A stretch of 64,000 nt of DNA from Pseudomonas entomophila (GCF_013523125.1 NZ_JAAMQJ010000004.1:124001-188000); one strand, 5' to 3'. Positions 38,439 through 49,382 are shown, numbered from the stretch's first letter. Program-made: numbers and translations. Notes: generated by a model not told the origin, from the letters alone.

Positions 38439-38762
38439 GTGTCTGTCTCCTTGGACAAAGTTGATTTCGGCGCGGGAAACGCCCCGGCCGGGACTGAGTG
38501 CAAAGAGCAGGAAAATTCAGCGATGGGCCGATGGTAATCGTGCATCAAACAGAGATTCTCGGTGTCACGTGCAGCACAGTGGCGTCACCTTACCCCACTT
38601 TGCGCGGCCTGCCAATGGTCAATGCCCCCTTTGTTGGAATTCGGATCGATGGCAGCCGCACGTCACGGATGGCGCGGGATTGCGGCGGGAAACTTTGCCG
38701 CTGGCGCCCGGACCGGTAAGATGCGTCCAGGTTTTTCACATCGCACTTTCAGGACACCGGCC
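38439..38762. other. Divergent csp/dcd intergenic region
   Basis: 324 bases between divergent csp and dcd starts. The first part should be the csp leader, and the csp ribosome-binding site GGAGA lies just before its ATG. The dcd start is preceded by TTTCAGGACACC. I recognised no operator, repeat or gene. Confidence 0.6.
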
Positions 38763-39329
38763 ATGAGCATCAAATCGGACAAGTGGATTCGCCGCATGGC
38801 GCAGGAACACGGCATGATCGAACCGTTCGTCGAGCGCCAGGTGCGCGGCGAGCAGGACAGCCGGGTCATCTCCTTCGGCGTCTCGAGCTACGGCTACGAC
38901 GTGCGCTGCGCCGACGAATTCAAGGTGTTCACCAACATCAATTCGGCGACCGTCGACCCGAAGAACTTCGACGCCGGCAGCTTCGTCGACATCAAGAGCG
39001 ATGTCTGCATCATTCCGCCCAACTCCTTCGCCCTGGCCCGCACCGTCGAGTACTTCCGCATTCCGCGCAACGTGCTGACCATCTGCCTGGGCAAGAGCAC
39101 CTACGCTCGCTGCGGCATCATCGTCAACGTGACGCCGCTCGAGCCGGAGTGGGAGGGCCACGTCACCCTGGAATTCTCCAACACCACCACCTTGCCGGCC
39201 AAGATCTACGCCAACGAGGGCGTGGCGCAGATGCTGTTCCTCGAATCGGACGAAGCTTGCGAAGTCTCGTACAAGGACCGCGGTGGCAAGTACCAGGGCC
39301 AGCGTGGTGTCACCCTGCCACGCACCTGA
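38763..39329 (+). CDS. dcd: dCTP deaminase
   Basis: A 188-residue trimeric enzyme that converts dCTP to dUTP. The conserved [16 protein letters not shown] segment, the KSTYARCGI loop with catalytic-site residues (R and S of the KSTYAR motif) and [19 protein letters not shown] with the catalytic Glu are intact. Start at 38763 gives the usual length; a longer frame upstream is in the promoter region. Confidence 0.95.
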   Translation: MSIKSDKWIRRMAQEHGMIEPFVERQVRGEQDSRVISFGVSSYGYDVRCADEFKVFTNINSATVDPKNFDAGSFVDIKSDVCIIPPNSFALARTVEYFRIPRNVLTICLGKSTYARCGIIVNVTPLEPEWEGHVTLEFSNTTTLPAKIYANEGVAQMLFLESDEACEVSYKDRGGKYQGQRGVTLPRT

Positions 39330-39428
39330 GCCGACGAAGCGCGGGAATTAGTTTGCCGATCGAGGCTCCAAACCAGTGAACAGTCCCGGCACTCATCAAG
39401 AGGGCCGGGCGCTCGCCAGGAGTCCCCT

Positions 39429-39650
39429 ATGAAACTAGACCCCGTCATCAATGCAAAGCTGGCCGTGCTGCAGCCCAACCAGATCGGGCTGTTGGCATGG
39501 TCACTGCTGGCCCAGCCGCGTTCTCCTTTGCAGGCCGGCGGCATGCCCGGACAACCTGATCCCGATTTCCCTCAACCGACCGAGCCGGATACGGAGCCCG
39601 CAGGTGTACCGACCGTGCCTGACGAGCCTCCACCCGCGCCGCAGGCGTGA
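39429..39650 (+). CDS. Small proline-rich hypothetical protein
   Basis: A 73-residue frame with AGGAG 7 bases before its ATG (39429), so probably expressed. The N-terminal half (MKLDPVINAKLAVLQPNQIGLLAWSLLAQP) is helical and amphipathic; the C-terminal half is acidic and proline-rich with PDEPPPAP repeats. I do not recognise a named family. It ends one base before the convergent pdeM stop. Confidence 0.6.
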   Translation: MKLDPVINAKLAVLQPNQIGLLAWSLLAQPRSPLQAGGMPGQPDPDFPQPTEPDTEPAGVPTVPDEPPPAPQA

Positions 39651-39651
39651 G

Positions 39652-40308
39652 TCACGGCACGGCCCAGACCCGCTCGCCGCCCGTCAGGTAGACCCTAGCG
39701 GCCCCGGTGGGCGTGACCTCCCAGCCGCCTGTGAACTCCCCGAAGGCCGGCAGCAGGCTAACCCCGTCCTCTACGACATAGCAGGGCAGGCGTAACCGTT
39801 GCCGACCACGTCCGCGCAACACGTAGACCGGATGCACGTGCCCTGCCAGTACGGCATGGGTCGGGTGCGGCTCGGGCTCATGGCGCAGGGCGAAGGGCCC
39901 CAGCAACCAGGGCTCGTCGACCACCTGCATGCCTAGGCTGGCAGGCGGATCGCCGGCATGCTGGTCGTGGTTGCCGCGGATCAGTACGATGTCCAAGGCA
40001 GGATGACGCGCGCGCCAGGCCTCCAGCCGTGCCATGACGGCAGGCGAGCGCGCCGTCTTGGCATGCAGGAAGTCGCCGAGCACGACCAGGCGTTCGCAGT
40101 CGTGCGCAGCCAGCAAGGCGTCCAGGCGCGACAGGTTCAACTCGGTGGTGCCGCGCGGCACTGGCTGGTGCAGAGCCCGGTAGCTGGCGGCCTTGCCCAG
40201 GTGCAGGTCGGCGATCAGCAGGGTTTTCTCCCGAGGCCAATACAGCGCCTTGTCCACCAGCAACCACAACGTTTCCCCTCGATGTTCGATGACGTGGTGC
40301 TCACTCAC
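39652..40308 (-). CDS. pdeM: Ligase-associated metallophosphoesterase endonuclease (MPE)
   Basis: A 218-residue calcineurin-type nuclease. Binuclear metal ligands are visible: D34 and H36 (ADLHLG), D78 (LGDFLH), N112-H113 (RGNHDQH), and H156/H158 (AGHVHPV). The P. putida orthologue is a manganese-dependent DNA endonuclease. The start is a GTG at 40308 that overlaps the helicase stop (GTGA); a TTG two codons earlier is less likely. It is the last gene of the Exo-Lig-AstE-like-Lhr-Core-MPE series. Confidence 0.9.
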   Translation of the reverse strand: MSEHHVIEHRGETLWLLVDKALYWPREKTLLIADLHLGKAASYRALHQPVPRGTTELNLSRLDALLAAHDCERLVVLGDFLHAKTARSPAVMARLEAWRARHPALDIVLIRGNHDQHAGDPPASLGMQVVDEPWLLGPFALRHEPEPHPTHAVLAGHVHPVYVLRGRGRQRLRLPCYVVEDGVSLLPAFGEFTGGWEVTPTGAARVYLTGGERVWAVP

Positions 40309-42758
40309 GGCCAAGGGCCTCCGGCGGCTTTTTCCAGATCGGCGACCATGCGCGCGATACGGTCGGCGAGCTTCTCGCTGGTCATGGTTTCGCGCAGGCC
40401 CTCGACGATCAGGGCAAAGGCCAAGGGGCCCGGACGCGCCAGCGCATGCACGTCCAGGCGCAACTGGTTGATACGCACCAGTTGGCGCTGCAGCCGTTCG
40501 ATTTCAAGTTCCTCGCGCAGGACTTCGTCGCGGGCCTGCCCCAGCAGCAGGTTATCGGCATCGTGCTTGCGGAAGACTTCGTAGAACAGGCCACTGGAGG
40601 CTTGTATCTGTCGCATGCTCTTCTGCGCGGCCGGATAACCGCCGAACACCAGGCCGGAAATCCGGGCGATCTCGCGAAAGCGCCGTAGCGCCATTTCACC
40701 CGCGTTCAGGCTGTGCAGAACATCTTCCAGCAGCCCGTCTGCTTTCATTGCCGCCGGCAGCAGGTCGGCCCAGGCGACGTGGCTGGGGCTGAGCAGTTCG
40801 AAGCCGTAGTCGTTCACGGCGATGGAGATGCTCAGCGGCTGGGTCTGGCTGATCCGCCAGGCGATCAGGTTGGCCAGGCCAAGGTTCGCCATGCGCCCGG
40901 CGAACGGGTAGACGAACAGGTGCGAGCCTTGCCGCGAATCGAGGGTCTCGACCAGCAGCGTGTCGCGCGCGGGTAGAGCGGACCAGTGCGCCTGGATGTC
41001 CAGCAGCGGGCGTACCGCGCGCATTTCCGGCCCGGTAAAGCGCCCCCGGCTGGCCGTGTCCAGCTGATCCACCATGGCCTCGGCCAACTCGCTGGACAGC
41101 GGCAGCCGCGAACCGCTCCAGCGCGCCACCGCTGCCTTGCGCTGGGTGCTGCGGCGCACGTAGGCGGTCATGTTCTCGACCCGTACCAGCTCGAGAATGC
41201 GCCCGCCGAACACCAACGTGTCGCCAGGACGCAGCCGCGAGATGAAGCCTTCCTCGACGCTGCCCAGCGAGCGCCCACCGCTGCCCTTGCTCCAGAACTT
41301 GAGCTGCAACTGCGCTTCGCTGACGATGGTGCCGATGCCCATCCGATGCCGACGCGCCAGGCGTTGGCTGGCCACGCGCCAGACACCGTCGGGGTGAACC
41401 TCCACCCGTTGATAGTCGGGGTAGGCGCTCAGCGAATCGCCGCCATTGCGCACGAAGGCCAGCGCCCAGGCCCACTGACTGTCGCGCAGGTCCTTGAACG
41501 CCCAGGTGCTGCGCACCTCGGCCAGCAATTGGTCGGGAACGAAGCCACTGCCCAAGGCCATGCTCACCAGGTGCTGCACCAGCACATCCATGCACAGGCG
41601 TGGCGATTGCCGTGCCTCGATATGGCCGGCCGCGAGCGCCTGACGCACCGCAGCTGCCTCGACCAGCTCCATGCTATGGGTCGGCACCAAGGTAATGCGC
41701 GAGGCACGTCCCGGCGCATGGCCGGAACGCCCGGCCCGTTGCAGCAGCCGCGCCACGCCCTTGGGCGAACCGATCTGCAGTACCCGCTCCACGGGCAGGA
41801 AGTCCACGCCCAGATCGAGACTCGAGGTACAGATCACCGCCTTCAGCGCGCCTTCCTTCAGGCTGCGCTCGACCCAGTCGCGGGTCGCACGGGCCAGCGA
41901 TGAATGGTGCAGCGCGATCAGGCCGACCCAGTCGGGGCGTGCATCGAGCAGCGCTTGGTACCAGAGTTCGGCCTGTGCACGAGTGTTGGTGAAGACCAGG
42001 CAGCTGACACTGGCCTCGATTTCGTCGCGGACCTGACCCAGCATCTTCAGGCCCATCTGACCGGCCCACGGAAAGCGCTCGAGGGCCGGTGGCAGCAGGC
42101 TGTCGACCTCGATGCGTTTGTCCTGGCGGCCCTTGACCAGCGCGCCGCCCTCGGGCAACAGCACGTCACGGGCGTGTTCGAGGTTGCCCAGCGTGGCCGA
42201 CAGCCCCCAGGTCACCAGGTCTGGACGCCAGCGTCGTAGCCGAGCCAGCGCCAGTTGCAACTGCACGCCGCGCTTGCTGCCGAGCAATTCGTGCCACTCA
42301 TCGACCACTACCATGCGCAAGGTCTTGAATTCTTCCTCGGCATGTTCGCGGGTGAGCAGCAGGGTCAGGCTCTCGGGGGTGGTGATCAGCACGCTGGGCA
42401 GGCGGCGGGCCTGACGCGCACGCTCGGCCGCGCCGGTGTCGCCGCTGCGCACGCCGACGCTCCAGTCCAGTTCCAGGTCGGCCAGGGGCGCTTGCAGGGC
42501 CTTGGCCGTGTCCGCCGCCAGGGCACGCATCGGGGTGATCCAGAGCACCTGGATCGGCGCCGGCTGACGGGCTTTGGGCACGCGAAACGCGCGCAGCGCG
42601 GCGAACCACACCGCATAGGTCTTGCCCGCGCCGGTGTTGGCATGCAACAGCCCGGACTCGCCTCGCGAGACGGCGGCCCAGACGCTGCGCTGGAAGGCAA
42701 AGGGCTTCCAGCCCTGGGCGCTGAACCATTGACTGGCGAGGTCGGAAGCTGGCGGCAT
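40305..42758 (-). CDS. Ligase-associated DEXH helicase (Lhr-Core)
   Basis: An 817-residue superfamily 2 helicase limited to the Lhr core: two RecA domains, winged helix and domain 4. Walker A NTGAGKT has K46, motif II is [12 protein letters not shown], and motif VI is [11 protein letters not shown]. Lhr-Core translocates 3'-to-5' on DNA and unwinds RNA:DNA hybrids in P. putida work. It lacks the long C-terminal extension of the Lhr at the left edge. GTGA overlap couples it to pdeM. Confidence 0.92.
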   Translation of the reverse strand: MPPASDLASQWFSAQGWKPFAFQRSVWAAVSRGESGLLHANTGAGKTYAVWFAALRAFRVPKARQPAPIQVLWITPMRALAADTAKALQAPLADLELDWSVGVRSGDTGAAERARQARRLPSVLITTPESLTLLLTREHAEEEFKTLRMVVVDEWHELLGSKRGVQLQLALARLRRWRPDLVTWGLSATLGNLEHARDVLLPEGGALVKGRQDKRIEVDSLLPPALERFPWAGQMGLKMLGQVRDEIEASVSCLVFTNTRAQAELWYQALLDARPDWVGLIALHHSSLARATRDWVERSLKEGALKAVICTSSLDLGVDFLPVERVLQIGSPKGVARLLQRAGRSGHAPGRASRITLVPTHSMELVEAAAVRQALAAGHIEARQSPRLCMDVLVQHLVSMALGSGFVPDQLLAEVRSTWAFKDLRDSQWAWALAFVRNGGDSLSAYPDYQRVEVHPDGVWRVASQRLARRHRMGIGTIVSEAQLQLKFWSKGSGGRSLGSVEEGFISRLRPGDTLVFGGRILELVRVENMTAYVRRSTQRKAAVARWSGSRLPLSSELAEAMVDQLDTASRGRFTGPEMRAVRPLLDIQAHWSALPARDTLLVETLDSRQGSHLFVYPFAGRMANLGLANLIAWRISQTQPLSISIAVNDYGFELLSPSHVAWADLLPAAMKADGLLEDVLHSLNAGEMALRRFREIARISGLVFGGYPAAQKSMRQIQASSGLFYEVFRKHDADNLLLGQARDEVLREELEIERLQRQLVRINQLRLDVHALARPGPLAFALIVEGLRETMTSEKLADRIARMVADLEKAAGGPWP

Positions 42759-42822
42759 GCGGCGGACCGTTCTGGAGGGTGTGCTCTACAGACCGCCGCT
42801 AGGCCCGGTTGGTTTTACTCGC

Positions 42823-43938
42823 TCAGGGCGCCAGCAAATAGCCTGAGCGGCAGACGCGCTCGCCAGCCACATGGGCGATGGCCATGCCGTGGGTCGCCAG
42901 GCGTCGACCGCTGCGCGCGTAGAGCAGCCCGGCCTGCTGGGTGGGCACGGGGGTGACGTGGTCGGTGAGCGGATCGATGACCTCGGCAACCACCTGGCCG
43001 GCCTCTAGGTACTGCCCTGGCTCGGCCTGGAAGACCAGCACGCCACCGTGTGGCGCCACCAGCAGCTCGACAGCTGCCAAGGGCGTCGCCGGATACAGCA
43101 GGGCCGGCGGGGGCGGCGCCTGACCCGCAATGGCGCCCCTGAACGTCAGGTAGTCGAGAATCGCCTGGCAGTCCCGTTCGGCCAGCCCATGACTGACATC
43201 GGCCTGTCCGCGCAACTCGAGGGTCACCGAGACGCTGCCCGCAGGCATCGGGAAGCGTCTGGCGAACCGTTGCTGGAGCTGCAGCCACAGCAGGCTGAAA
43301 CACTCATCGAACGACTGACCGCCCGAGTCGGTGGCCAACAGGCTGGCCTGGGCGCCCAGGTAGCCGGCCAGGGGCTCGACCTGGGGCCAGGCGTCGGGCG
43401 TGGTGTAGAGGTGCTCGACCGCCTCGAAGTCGCAGTGCAGGTCGAGGATCAGGTCGGCGTCGCAGGCCAGGCGCTGCAAGATCAGGCGCTGGGCCTGCAA
43501 GGGCGTATGGGCCGGATGGGCCTGCAGGTTGCGGCGCAGATGATCGCGGATCAGCTCCTGGTTCAGCTCCGGGTCCTGGCCGAGCAGGCCTTCGACCTGA
43601 TCGCCGATCGTGTCGGAGAGATCGACGAAATGACGGTTGAAGTTCTCGCCACTGTGCAGCTCGAAACGCCCCAGCGGCGCATCGAGCACGACCTGCTCCA
43701 GACCCGCCGGATTGGCCACCGGCACCAGCACGATTTCATGCAGCAGCCGGCCTTCGGCGTCGAGGGCGGCCAGCCGGCGCTTCAAGTGCCAGGCCACCAG
43801 CATGCCCGGCAGCTCGTCGGCGTGCAGCGAAGCCTGGATGTAGACCTTGCCGCCGGTGCGCGGGCCATAGTGGAAGCTGTGCAGTTGACGGACGCTGCCG
43901 GGCGTGGGCCCGAACAGGTCATGGATCACGTGTCGCAT
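42823..43938 (-). CDS. AstE/aspartoacylase-family metallohydrolase
   Basis: A 371-residue M14-like zinc hydrolase of the succinylglutamate desuccinylase/aspartoacylase family. Zinc ligands are H39-x2-E42 (ASLHADELPG) and the His of LILDLHCDFE; the catalytic Glu is likely in VTLELRGQ. The ATG follows AGGAGTCCC. It sits between the ligase and helicase genes with gaps of 93 and 64 bases, on the same strand. Whether it takes part in repair or is a passenger is not known. The substrate is also unknown; it is not in an ast operon. Confidence 0.85.
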   Translation of the reverse strand: MRHVIHDLFGPTPGSVRQLHSFHYGPRTGGKVYIQASLHADELPGMLVAWHLKRRLAALDAEGRLLHEIVLVPVANPAGLEQVVLDAPLGRFELHSGENFNRHFVDLSDTIGDQVEGLLGQDPELNQELIRDHLRRNLQAHPAHTPLQAQRLILQRLACDADLILDLHCDFEAVEHLYTTPDAWPQVEPLAGYLGAQASLLATDSGGQSFDECFSLLWLQLQQRFARRFPMPAGSVSVTLELRGQADVSHGLAERDCQAILDYLTFRGAIAGQAPPPPALLYPATPLAAVELLVAPHGGVLVFQAEPGQYLEAGQVVAEVIDPLTDHVTPVPTQQAGLLYARSGRRLATHGMAIAHVAGERVCRSGYLLAP

Positions 43939-44031
43939 GGGACTCCTGGATCGGCGAGAGAAAAAGGCGCTGTCACAGGCCTATACAATCACAGGTCACG
44001 GGCGCGCGCAGCACATGATCGCCCCATCCGT

Positions 44032-45690
44032 TCAGGCCAGCAGGTCCTGCAGGGTCGCCAGGTCATCGGCCTCGTCCACCGGTTTGTCGTGACGCCAGCG
44101 CAGCATGCGTGGAAAGCGCACGGCGATACCGCTCTTGTGACGCTTGGACAGGGCGATGCCTTCGAACCCCAGTTCGAACACCAGGGTCGGCGTCACGCTG
44201 CGCACCGGCCCGAAGGTGTCGACGGTGGTCTTGCGCACGATGGCGTCGACCTGGCGCATCTCGGCATCGGTCAGGCCCGAATAGGCCTTGGCGAATGGCA
44301 CCAAGGTGCGGTCCGGCGCGCCGGGCGGACCGTCCCAGACAGCAAAGGTGTAGTCGCTGTACAGGCTGGCGCGGCGCCCGTGGCCTCGTTGTGCGTAGAT
44401 CAGCACGGCGTCCACGCTGAACGGGTCGATCTTCCACTTCCACCACAGGCCCATGTCCTTGGTGCGCCCGACGCCATACAACGCCTCGCGCTGTTTGAGC
44501 ATCAGCCCTTCGACGCCCAGGGCCCGCGATTGCTCGCGCTGTTCGGCAAGATCGGCCCAGTCCTTGCCCGTGAGCAGCGGCGAGAGCAGCACCGGGGCCG
44601 AGGGGTGAGTCTCGACCAGGCGTTCGAGCTGGGCGCGCCGTGCATGCTGAGGGCGCGTGCGCCAATCTTCCCCTTCCCATTCGAGCAGGTCGTAGGCTTG
44701 CAGCACCACCGGGACATCGGCCAACAGTTTCTTGCCCAAGGTCTTGCGCCCCAGTCGCTGTTGCAGCAGGGCGAAAGGCTGAACCGTCGCTTCCTGCCCG
44801 GCGTCGGGCGCCTTCCAGACCAGGATCTCGCCATCGAGCACGACCCCGTCCGGCAGACTGTCGACCAGGCTGTGCAGCTCCGGGAAACGGTCGGTGACCA
44901 GCTCCTCGCCCCGTGACCAGATCCACAACTGCCCGTCGCGCCTGACCACCTGGGCACGAATGCCGTCCCACTTCCATTCCGCCTGCCAGTCGCCGGTCGG
45001 CCCGAGCAGCGCGTCGAACTGCTCGGTGGGCGCTTGCAGGGCATGGGCCAGGAAGAACGGGTAGGGCTGTCCACCGCGCTGGGCATGCTCATCGGCCGAC
45101 TCCGGCGCGATCAGCGTCTGATAGCTGGCCGCCGTCGGCCGATGCGAGAGGTCGGTGTAGCCGACCAGACGCTGGGCGACGCGCTTGGCGTCCAGTCCGG
45201 CCAGTTGCGCGAGGGCGCGGGTGACCAGCAGCTTCGACACCCCGACCCGGAAGCTGCCGGTGATCAGCTTGAGGCAGAGCATCAGGCTGGGCCGGTCCAG
45301 GCGTGCCCACAGCGCGGGCAATTGCTCCTTGATCTGCTCGGGCGCCTGGCCGCGCAGGGGTAGCAGGTGCACCTCGACCCACTGTGCCAGATCCTCGTCA
45401 CTGGTCTGCTCGGACGGGGGCAACAGCAGCGAAATGGCCTCGGCCAGGTCGCCCACCGACTGGTAGCTTTCCTCGAACAGCCAGTCGGGCAAGCCTGTCA
45501 GCTCGATGGTCAGTTCGCGCAACAGGCGTGTGGGCACCAACTGCCGGGGACGGCCGCCGGCCAGGAAGTACACGGCCCAGGCCGCTTCATGGGGCGCCGC
45601 CTCGGCAAAATAGTCCTGCAACGCACGCAGCTTGGCGTTGCTCGAGGTGGTGGCGTCCAAGCGCAGGTAGAGCTCGGCGAAGGCCTTCAT
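44032..45690 (-). CDS. ATP-dependent DNA ligase (damage-response type)
   Basis: A 552-residue DNA ligase. An N-terminal helical DNA-binding domain (1-200) precedes the nucleotidyltransferase domain, whose lysine nucleophile is K240 in EWKWDGIRAQVV (motif I, KxDG). Motif III (LDGEILVWK), motif IV (EGLMLK) and motif V (LWWKWKIDPF) are all present, with an OB-fold C-terminus. This is the class clustered with Exo, Lhr-Core and MPE and often labelled cisplatin-damage-response ligase. It overlaps exo by 4 bases (ATGA). Confidence 0.92.
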   Translation of the reverse strand: MKAFAELYLRLDATTSSNAKLRALQDYFAEAAPHEAAWAVYFLAGGRPRQLVPTRLLRELTIELTGLPDWLFEESYQSVGDLAEAISLLLPPSEQTSDEDLAQWVEVHLLPLRGQAPEQIKEQLPALWARLDRPSLMLCLKLITGSFRVGVSKLLVTRALAQLAGLDAKRVAQRLVGYTDLSHRPTAASYQTLIAPESADEHAQRGGQPYPFFLAHALQAPTEQFDALLGPTGDWQAEWKWDGIRAQVVRRDGQLWIWSRGEELVTDRFPELHSLVDSLPDGVVLDGEILVWKAPDAGQEATVQPFALLQQRLGRKTLGKKLLADVPVVLQAYDLLEWEGEDWRTRPQHARRAQLERLVETHPSAPVLLSPLLTGKDWADLAEQREQSRALGVEGLMLKQREALYGVGRTKDMGLWWKWKIDPFSVDAVLIYAQRGHGRRASLYSDYTFAVWDGPPGAPDRTLVPFAKAYSGLTDAEMRQVDAIVRKTTVDTFGPVRSVTPTLVFELGFEGIALSKRHKSGIAVRFPRMLRWRHDKPVDEADDLATLQDLLA

Positions 45691-46706
45691 GCCGATGCCT
45701 CCGCCGTGGCCTGGGCGTCGTCCTCATCGCCGTATTCGGTGACGAATGCCCGTGCGTCGAGCCCCAGTTCGTTGAGGTAACGCACCAGCACGCCGACCGA
45801 GCCGTGGGTGACCATCACCCGCTCCGCGCCGGTCTGCTCGATGGCCCACAGCAGCCCCGGCCAGTCGGCGTGGTCGGACAGCACGAAGCCCCGGTCCACG
45901 CCGCGCCGCCGACGGGTCCCGCGCAACAGCATCCAGCCACTGGCGAAGGCGTCACTGTAGTCGCCGAAGCGTTTCATCCAGCTGCTGCCCGAGGCCGAGG
46001 GCGGTGCCATGATCAAGGCCTCGCGCATCATCGGGTCATTGCGCGGTACGTCGCCGGCGTACACCGTCGGCGGCAAGGCCACGCCGGCCTCGCGGTACAC
46101 CCGGTTGAGCGGTTCGACGGCGCCGTGCACCAGGATCGGGCCAATCCCGGCGTCGAGCCCGTGGAGGATGCGCTGGGCCTTGCCGAAGGCGTAGCTGAAC
46201 AGCACGCTGGCCTTGCCCTGTTCGCGGTTGGTACGCCACCAGGCGTTGATCTCGGCGAACACCTCGGCCTGGGACGGCCAGCGGTAGATGGGCAACCCAA
46301 AGGTCGATTCGGTGATGAAGGTATGGCAGCGCACCGGTTCGAACGGGGTACAGGTACCGTCCGGCTCGACCTTGTAGTCGCCCGAGGCCACCCAGACTTC
46401 GCCCTGGTACTCCAGGCGTACCTGGGCCGAGCCCAGCACGTGTCCGGCCGGATGGAAGCTCAGCGTCACGCCGTGGTGGTCGAGGCGCTCTCCATAGGGC
46501 AGGGTCTGCAAGCGAATGTCCTCGCCCAGTCGACTGCGCAGCACGCCGGCGCCAGGCTCGGCGGTCAGGTAATGGGTGTTGCCGGGCCGCGAGTGATCGC
46601 CATGGCCATGGGTGATGACCGCGCGTTCCACCGGGCGCCACGGATCGATGTAGAAATCACCGGGCGGGCAGTACAGCCCTTCGGGGCGGGCGATGACGAG
46701 GTCCAT
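45687..46706 (-). CDS. Ligase-associated metallo-beta-lactamase-fold exonuclease
   Basis: A 339-residue metallo-beta-lactamase/beta-CASP-type nuclease. The zinc motif HGHGDH is H33-x-H35-x-D37-H38; later ligands include LSFHPAGHVLGSAQV and SGDYKVEPDGT, and LSDHADWPGLL near the C-terminus. It is the first gene of the cluster, so its promoter lies in 46707-46854. It is thought to trim DNA ends before ligation. Confidence 0.9.
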   Translation of the reverse strand: MDLVIARPEGLYCPPGDFYIDPWRPVERAVITHGHGDHSRPGNTHYLTAEPGAGVLRSRLGEDIRLQTLPYGERLDHHGVTLSFHPAGHVLGSAQVRLEYQGEVWVASGDYKVEPDGTCTPFEPVRCHTFITESTFGLPIYRWPSQAEVFAEINAWWRTNREQGKASVLFSYAFGKAQRILHGLDAGIGPILVHGAVEPLNRVYREAGVALPPTVYAGDVPRNDPMMREALIMAPPSASGSSWMKRFGDYSDAFASGWMLLRGTRRRRGVDRGFVLSDHADWPGLLWAIEQTGAERVMVTHGSVGVLVRYLNELGLDARAFVTEYGDEDDAQATAEASA

Positions 46707-46778
46707 GGGCAGGCCACTGGCAGGGGAGTTACAAAGTAGGAGTCACGCTCTGCCGGGGAGTTCGAGGGGATTGGGGTG

Positions 46779-46800
46779 GCCCGGTCGCGAGTGACCGGGC
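46779..46800. terminator. Hairpin downstream of the penicillin-acylase gene
   Basis: GCCCGGTC-GCGAGT-GACCGGGC, a perfect 8-bp stem 55 bases past the acylase stop and about 70 bases before the exo start. It has no T-run, so termination strength is uncertain. Confidence 0.45.
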
Positions 46801-46854
46801 GCGTTGACAGCGGGTGGGGACACTGACCTGCGTCGGGCCCCGACCCGGTCGTGG

Positions 46855-49296
46855 CTAGCGCTCGGGGACCAGGCTCAGGCGCTGGGTGCCATACCCTTGG
46901 GTGAAGTGCTGCGGCTGCAGCGGCAGGGTGGTGAAGCGGCCTGCGAACCAGTCCTGGAGGTTGTCATTCGCGTGGGCGCTGGCCGGATGGCCGGACGGGG
47001 CGGTACTGGTCAGCACGCGCAGCGGCTCGGCCTGGCCGAAATCGACGATCAGGCGTGCCGACGGTGGCAACTGCGTGTCGAAATCGCGGCCCCAGGCGTA
47101 GGGCGTGAGCGCCAGGGTGCTGAAGTCGCCACCGGCAGCGCGCGAGGGGCGCGCCACGCCATCGCCCAACCCCTGCCAGGTCGACATCGGCCAGCGGTAG
47201 GCATGCAGGCGGCCCCATTGCCAGGTGCGCGGATCGTTGCCCAGCTGCGCCCGGCCGGCCTCCATCGCGGCCGCCAGGCTGCGTGCCAGGAGGGTCGGTT
47301 TGTCTTCGTGCTGCGGGGTCGAACGGTCGTCCCAGAACGGGCTGTCGTCACGCCCCAGCAGATGGTCGGCCTGGGCCGAGTAGGACAGGCGCGCGTTGGC
47401 GACGAAGGTCTGCCAGGCCTCGCTCGACTCCGGGCCCAGCTCGTCGAGGAACGTCTGCCGCGCGACCTGGTGCAAGAACAGCGCATACAGGGCCGCGTCC
47501 GCCGACTGGGCGCTCAGGCGACCGTCGAAGGCCTTCAGGCGAGCCAGGGCCTGACGGGCCAGGTCGCGTTGCGCCGCCGGCAGGGCGTCGATGGCCCGTG
47601 GCAGCGCCGAGGCCATGCCAGGCGCGTCGAGCATCTGCTTGAGCTTGCCGGCCAGGGGCGTGAGCTGATCGTTCTGCATGGCCGCCAGGCTGCGCACGTC
47701 GTGACGCCCGGTACCGATCAGTTGCGCCAGACGTTCGGCACGCTCGGGGTAGTCCCAGGTGTTGGACAACTGCATGCCATAGCCGCGTGCCAGGCTGCGC
47801 TGGTTGGCGTGGCCGATCCAGCCACGGGCCGGGTCCTGGTCGTAGGGGTGCAGCATCGGGTCGGCGTAGCCATCCCAGTCGTAGCGTCCGTCCCAGCCTG
47901 GCGAGGGCAGCAGGCCTTGCCCGTCGCGCCGGTTCGGGTAGCGACCGGTGACCTGCCAGCCGATGTGCTGGGCATCGGCGAAGACCAGGTTGAGCGCGGC
48001 GGCGCCAATGGCACGTGCGCTGTCGGACGCCCGCTCCAGGGTGCTGGCGCGGGTCAGGTCGAACAGCGCATCCAGGCTGCGATCGCCCTGCAGCGTCGGC
48101 AGTTGCAAGGCCAGGCCCAAGGCCTCGTTACCCGGTTGTCCGAGCAGCGTGCCGTGGCGCGTTTCGTACATGACCTCGCGCTGCGGACGCTGGCCGCGGA
48201 CCTGGAAGGTTTCGGTGCGCCCGCGTGCGGGCTGCCACGTACCGTCGGCCAGGTAGGTCAGCAGGTTGCCCTGGCGCCGCAGTTTTTCCAGGTAGAGGTC
48301 CTGGTTGTCGGCCATCACCGCGCTGCTGCTCCAGGCCAGTTTGCCGTTGAAGCCGGCCAGGATCAGCGGCAGCCCAGGCAGGGTCAAGCCGGCAGCCTGG
48401 TACTTGCCCGTGTGGATCTGCACCGGGGACAACGCCCAGGCCGCACGGCTGTCGCTGGCGAGCAGACTGCGGCCGCTCTGGCTGCGCTGTGGCCCCAGCA
48501 CCCAGCTGGCCGAGCCGGGGCTGCCCAGCAAGTCGAAGGCCGCCAGGCGCTGACTGGCGGCATTCAGCGCACCGAGCCCTGGTAACCCGTGGGTCAGGTC
48601 CAGACCCTGGAGCTTGGCCGCCTCGGTGTCGGGCAACGGCTCGTCGGCGGCGCTGGGCAGCAGCCAGGCCAGGCGGTCGACGCCGACCTTTTGTGCGAGG
48701 GTCAGGCCGGCGAGCTCCTCCTGCAGGTTCACCGACTGACTGAAGGCGTACAGGCTGAACAGCAGGGCCGAGTCTTCGGGCTTCCAGTAGGCGGGCCGGT
48801 AACTGGCCTTGGCCAGCGTACCCGGCAGGGCGTCACGGAAGCGGAACAGGTAGGCGTTGACGCCCCGGGCATAGACCTCGAAGAAGCGCTTCAGGCGTGG
48901 GGAGGCATCGGCGTACAGCTGGTCGGCGCTGCGCCGCAGGTTGGCGGCGCGCATCAAGCGGTCGGTGTTCAGCGCCTGCGGCCCTTCCAGCTCGGCCAAC
49001 CGGCCCTGCGCCAGCAGGCGCAAGGTGACCATCTGCTCGATGCGGTCGACGGCATGCAGGTAGCCGAGGCTGAACAGCGCGTCGTGGAACGTGCTGCTCT
49101 CGATCAACGGCATGCCCTGCGGATTGCGCCGCACCGAGACGTTCTGGGCCAGGCCCTTGAGCGGCTGTACACCTGCGCTCGGAGGCAAGGTGGACTGCTG
49201 GGAAACTGTCTGACAGCCGGCCAGGCCGAGCACGCCGCACAGCATCGCCGCCGCACGCAGGCGTGGGCGCGAGGAAGGAAAACGAAGGACGGCCAT
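46855..49296 (-). CDS. Penicillin-acylase-family lipoprotein
   Basis: An 813-residue Ntn-hydrolase of the penicillin acylase family. A lipoprotein signal ends at C28 (GLAGCQT). The alpha region ([27 protein letters not shown]) is followed by the beta-chain nucleophile serine in [16 protein letters not shown], where the usual SNxW is SASW. Such enzymes are made as one chain and self-cleave before that Ser; many pseudomonad members act on acyl-homoserine lactones. The ATG at 49296 has AGGAG 8 bases upstream. Substrate and signalling role are inferred only. Confidence 0.85.
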   Translation of the reverse strand: MAVLRFPSSRPRLRAAAMLCGVLGLAGCQTVSQQSTLPPSAGVQPLKGLAQNVSVRRNPQGMPLIESSTFHDALFSLGYLHAVDRIEQMVTLRLLAQGRLAELEGPQALNTDRLMRAANLRRSADQLYADASPRLKRFFEVYARGVNAYLFRFRDALPGTLAKASYRPAYWKPEDSALLFSLYAFSQSVNLQEELAGLTLAQKVGVDRLAWLLPSAADEPLPDTEAAKLQGLDLTHGLPGLGALNAASQRLAAFDLLGSPGSASWVLGPQRSQSGRSLLASDSRAAWALSPVQIHTGKYQAAGLTLPGLPLILAGFNGKLAWSSSAVMADNQDLYLEKLRRQGNLLTYLADGTWQPARGRTETFQVRGQRPQREVMYETRHGTLLGQPGNEALGLALQLPTLQGDRSLDALFDLTRASTLERASDSARAIGAAALNLVFADAQHIGWQVTGRYPNRRDGQGLLPSPGWDGRYDWDGYADPMLHPYDQDPARGWIGHANQRSLARGYGMQLSNTWDYPERAERLAQLIGTGRHDVRSLAAMQNDQLTPLAGKLKQMLDAPGMASALPRAIDALPAAQRDLARQALARLKAFDGRLSAQSADAALYALFLHQVARQTFLDELGPESSEAWQTFVANARLSYSAQADHLLGRDDSPFWDDRSTPQHEDKPTLLARSLAAAMEAGRAQLGNDPRTWQWGRLHAYRWPMSTWQGLGDGVARPSRAAGGDFSTLALTPYAWGRDFDTQLPPSARLIVDFGQAEPLRVLTSTAPSGHPASAHANDNLQDWFAGRFTTLPLQPQHFTQGYGTQRLSLVPER

Positions 49297-49324
49297 GGCC
49301 AGGCTCCTGGGAAAGAAAAGGGGG

Positions 49325-49382
49325 GCAAGCGGCAAGCGGCAAGTGGCAAGCTACAAGCGGCAAGCGGCAAGCTACAAGCGGA
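49325..49382. repeat. Degenerate 7-base repeat upstream of the acylase gene
   Basis: About eight units of GGCAAGC/TACAAGC type in tandem, the complement-sense relative of the TTGCAGC array 58 bases away. It lies between the acylase start and that array. Confidence 0.7.

Noticed and set aside
42823..43938. astE of the arginine succinyltransferase pathway
   Set aside because: No astABCD genes nearby, and the protein sits in a DNA-repair gene cluster; kept only as family member.
46804..48585. 593-residue plus-strand frame antisense to the acylase gene
   Set aside because: Same reason: shadow of a well-supported gene.
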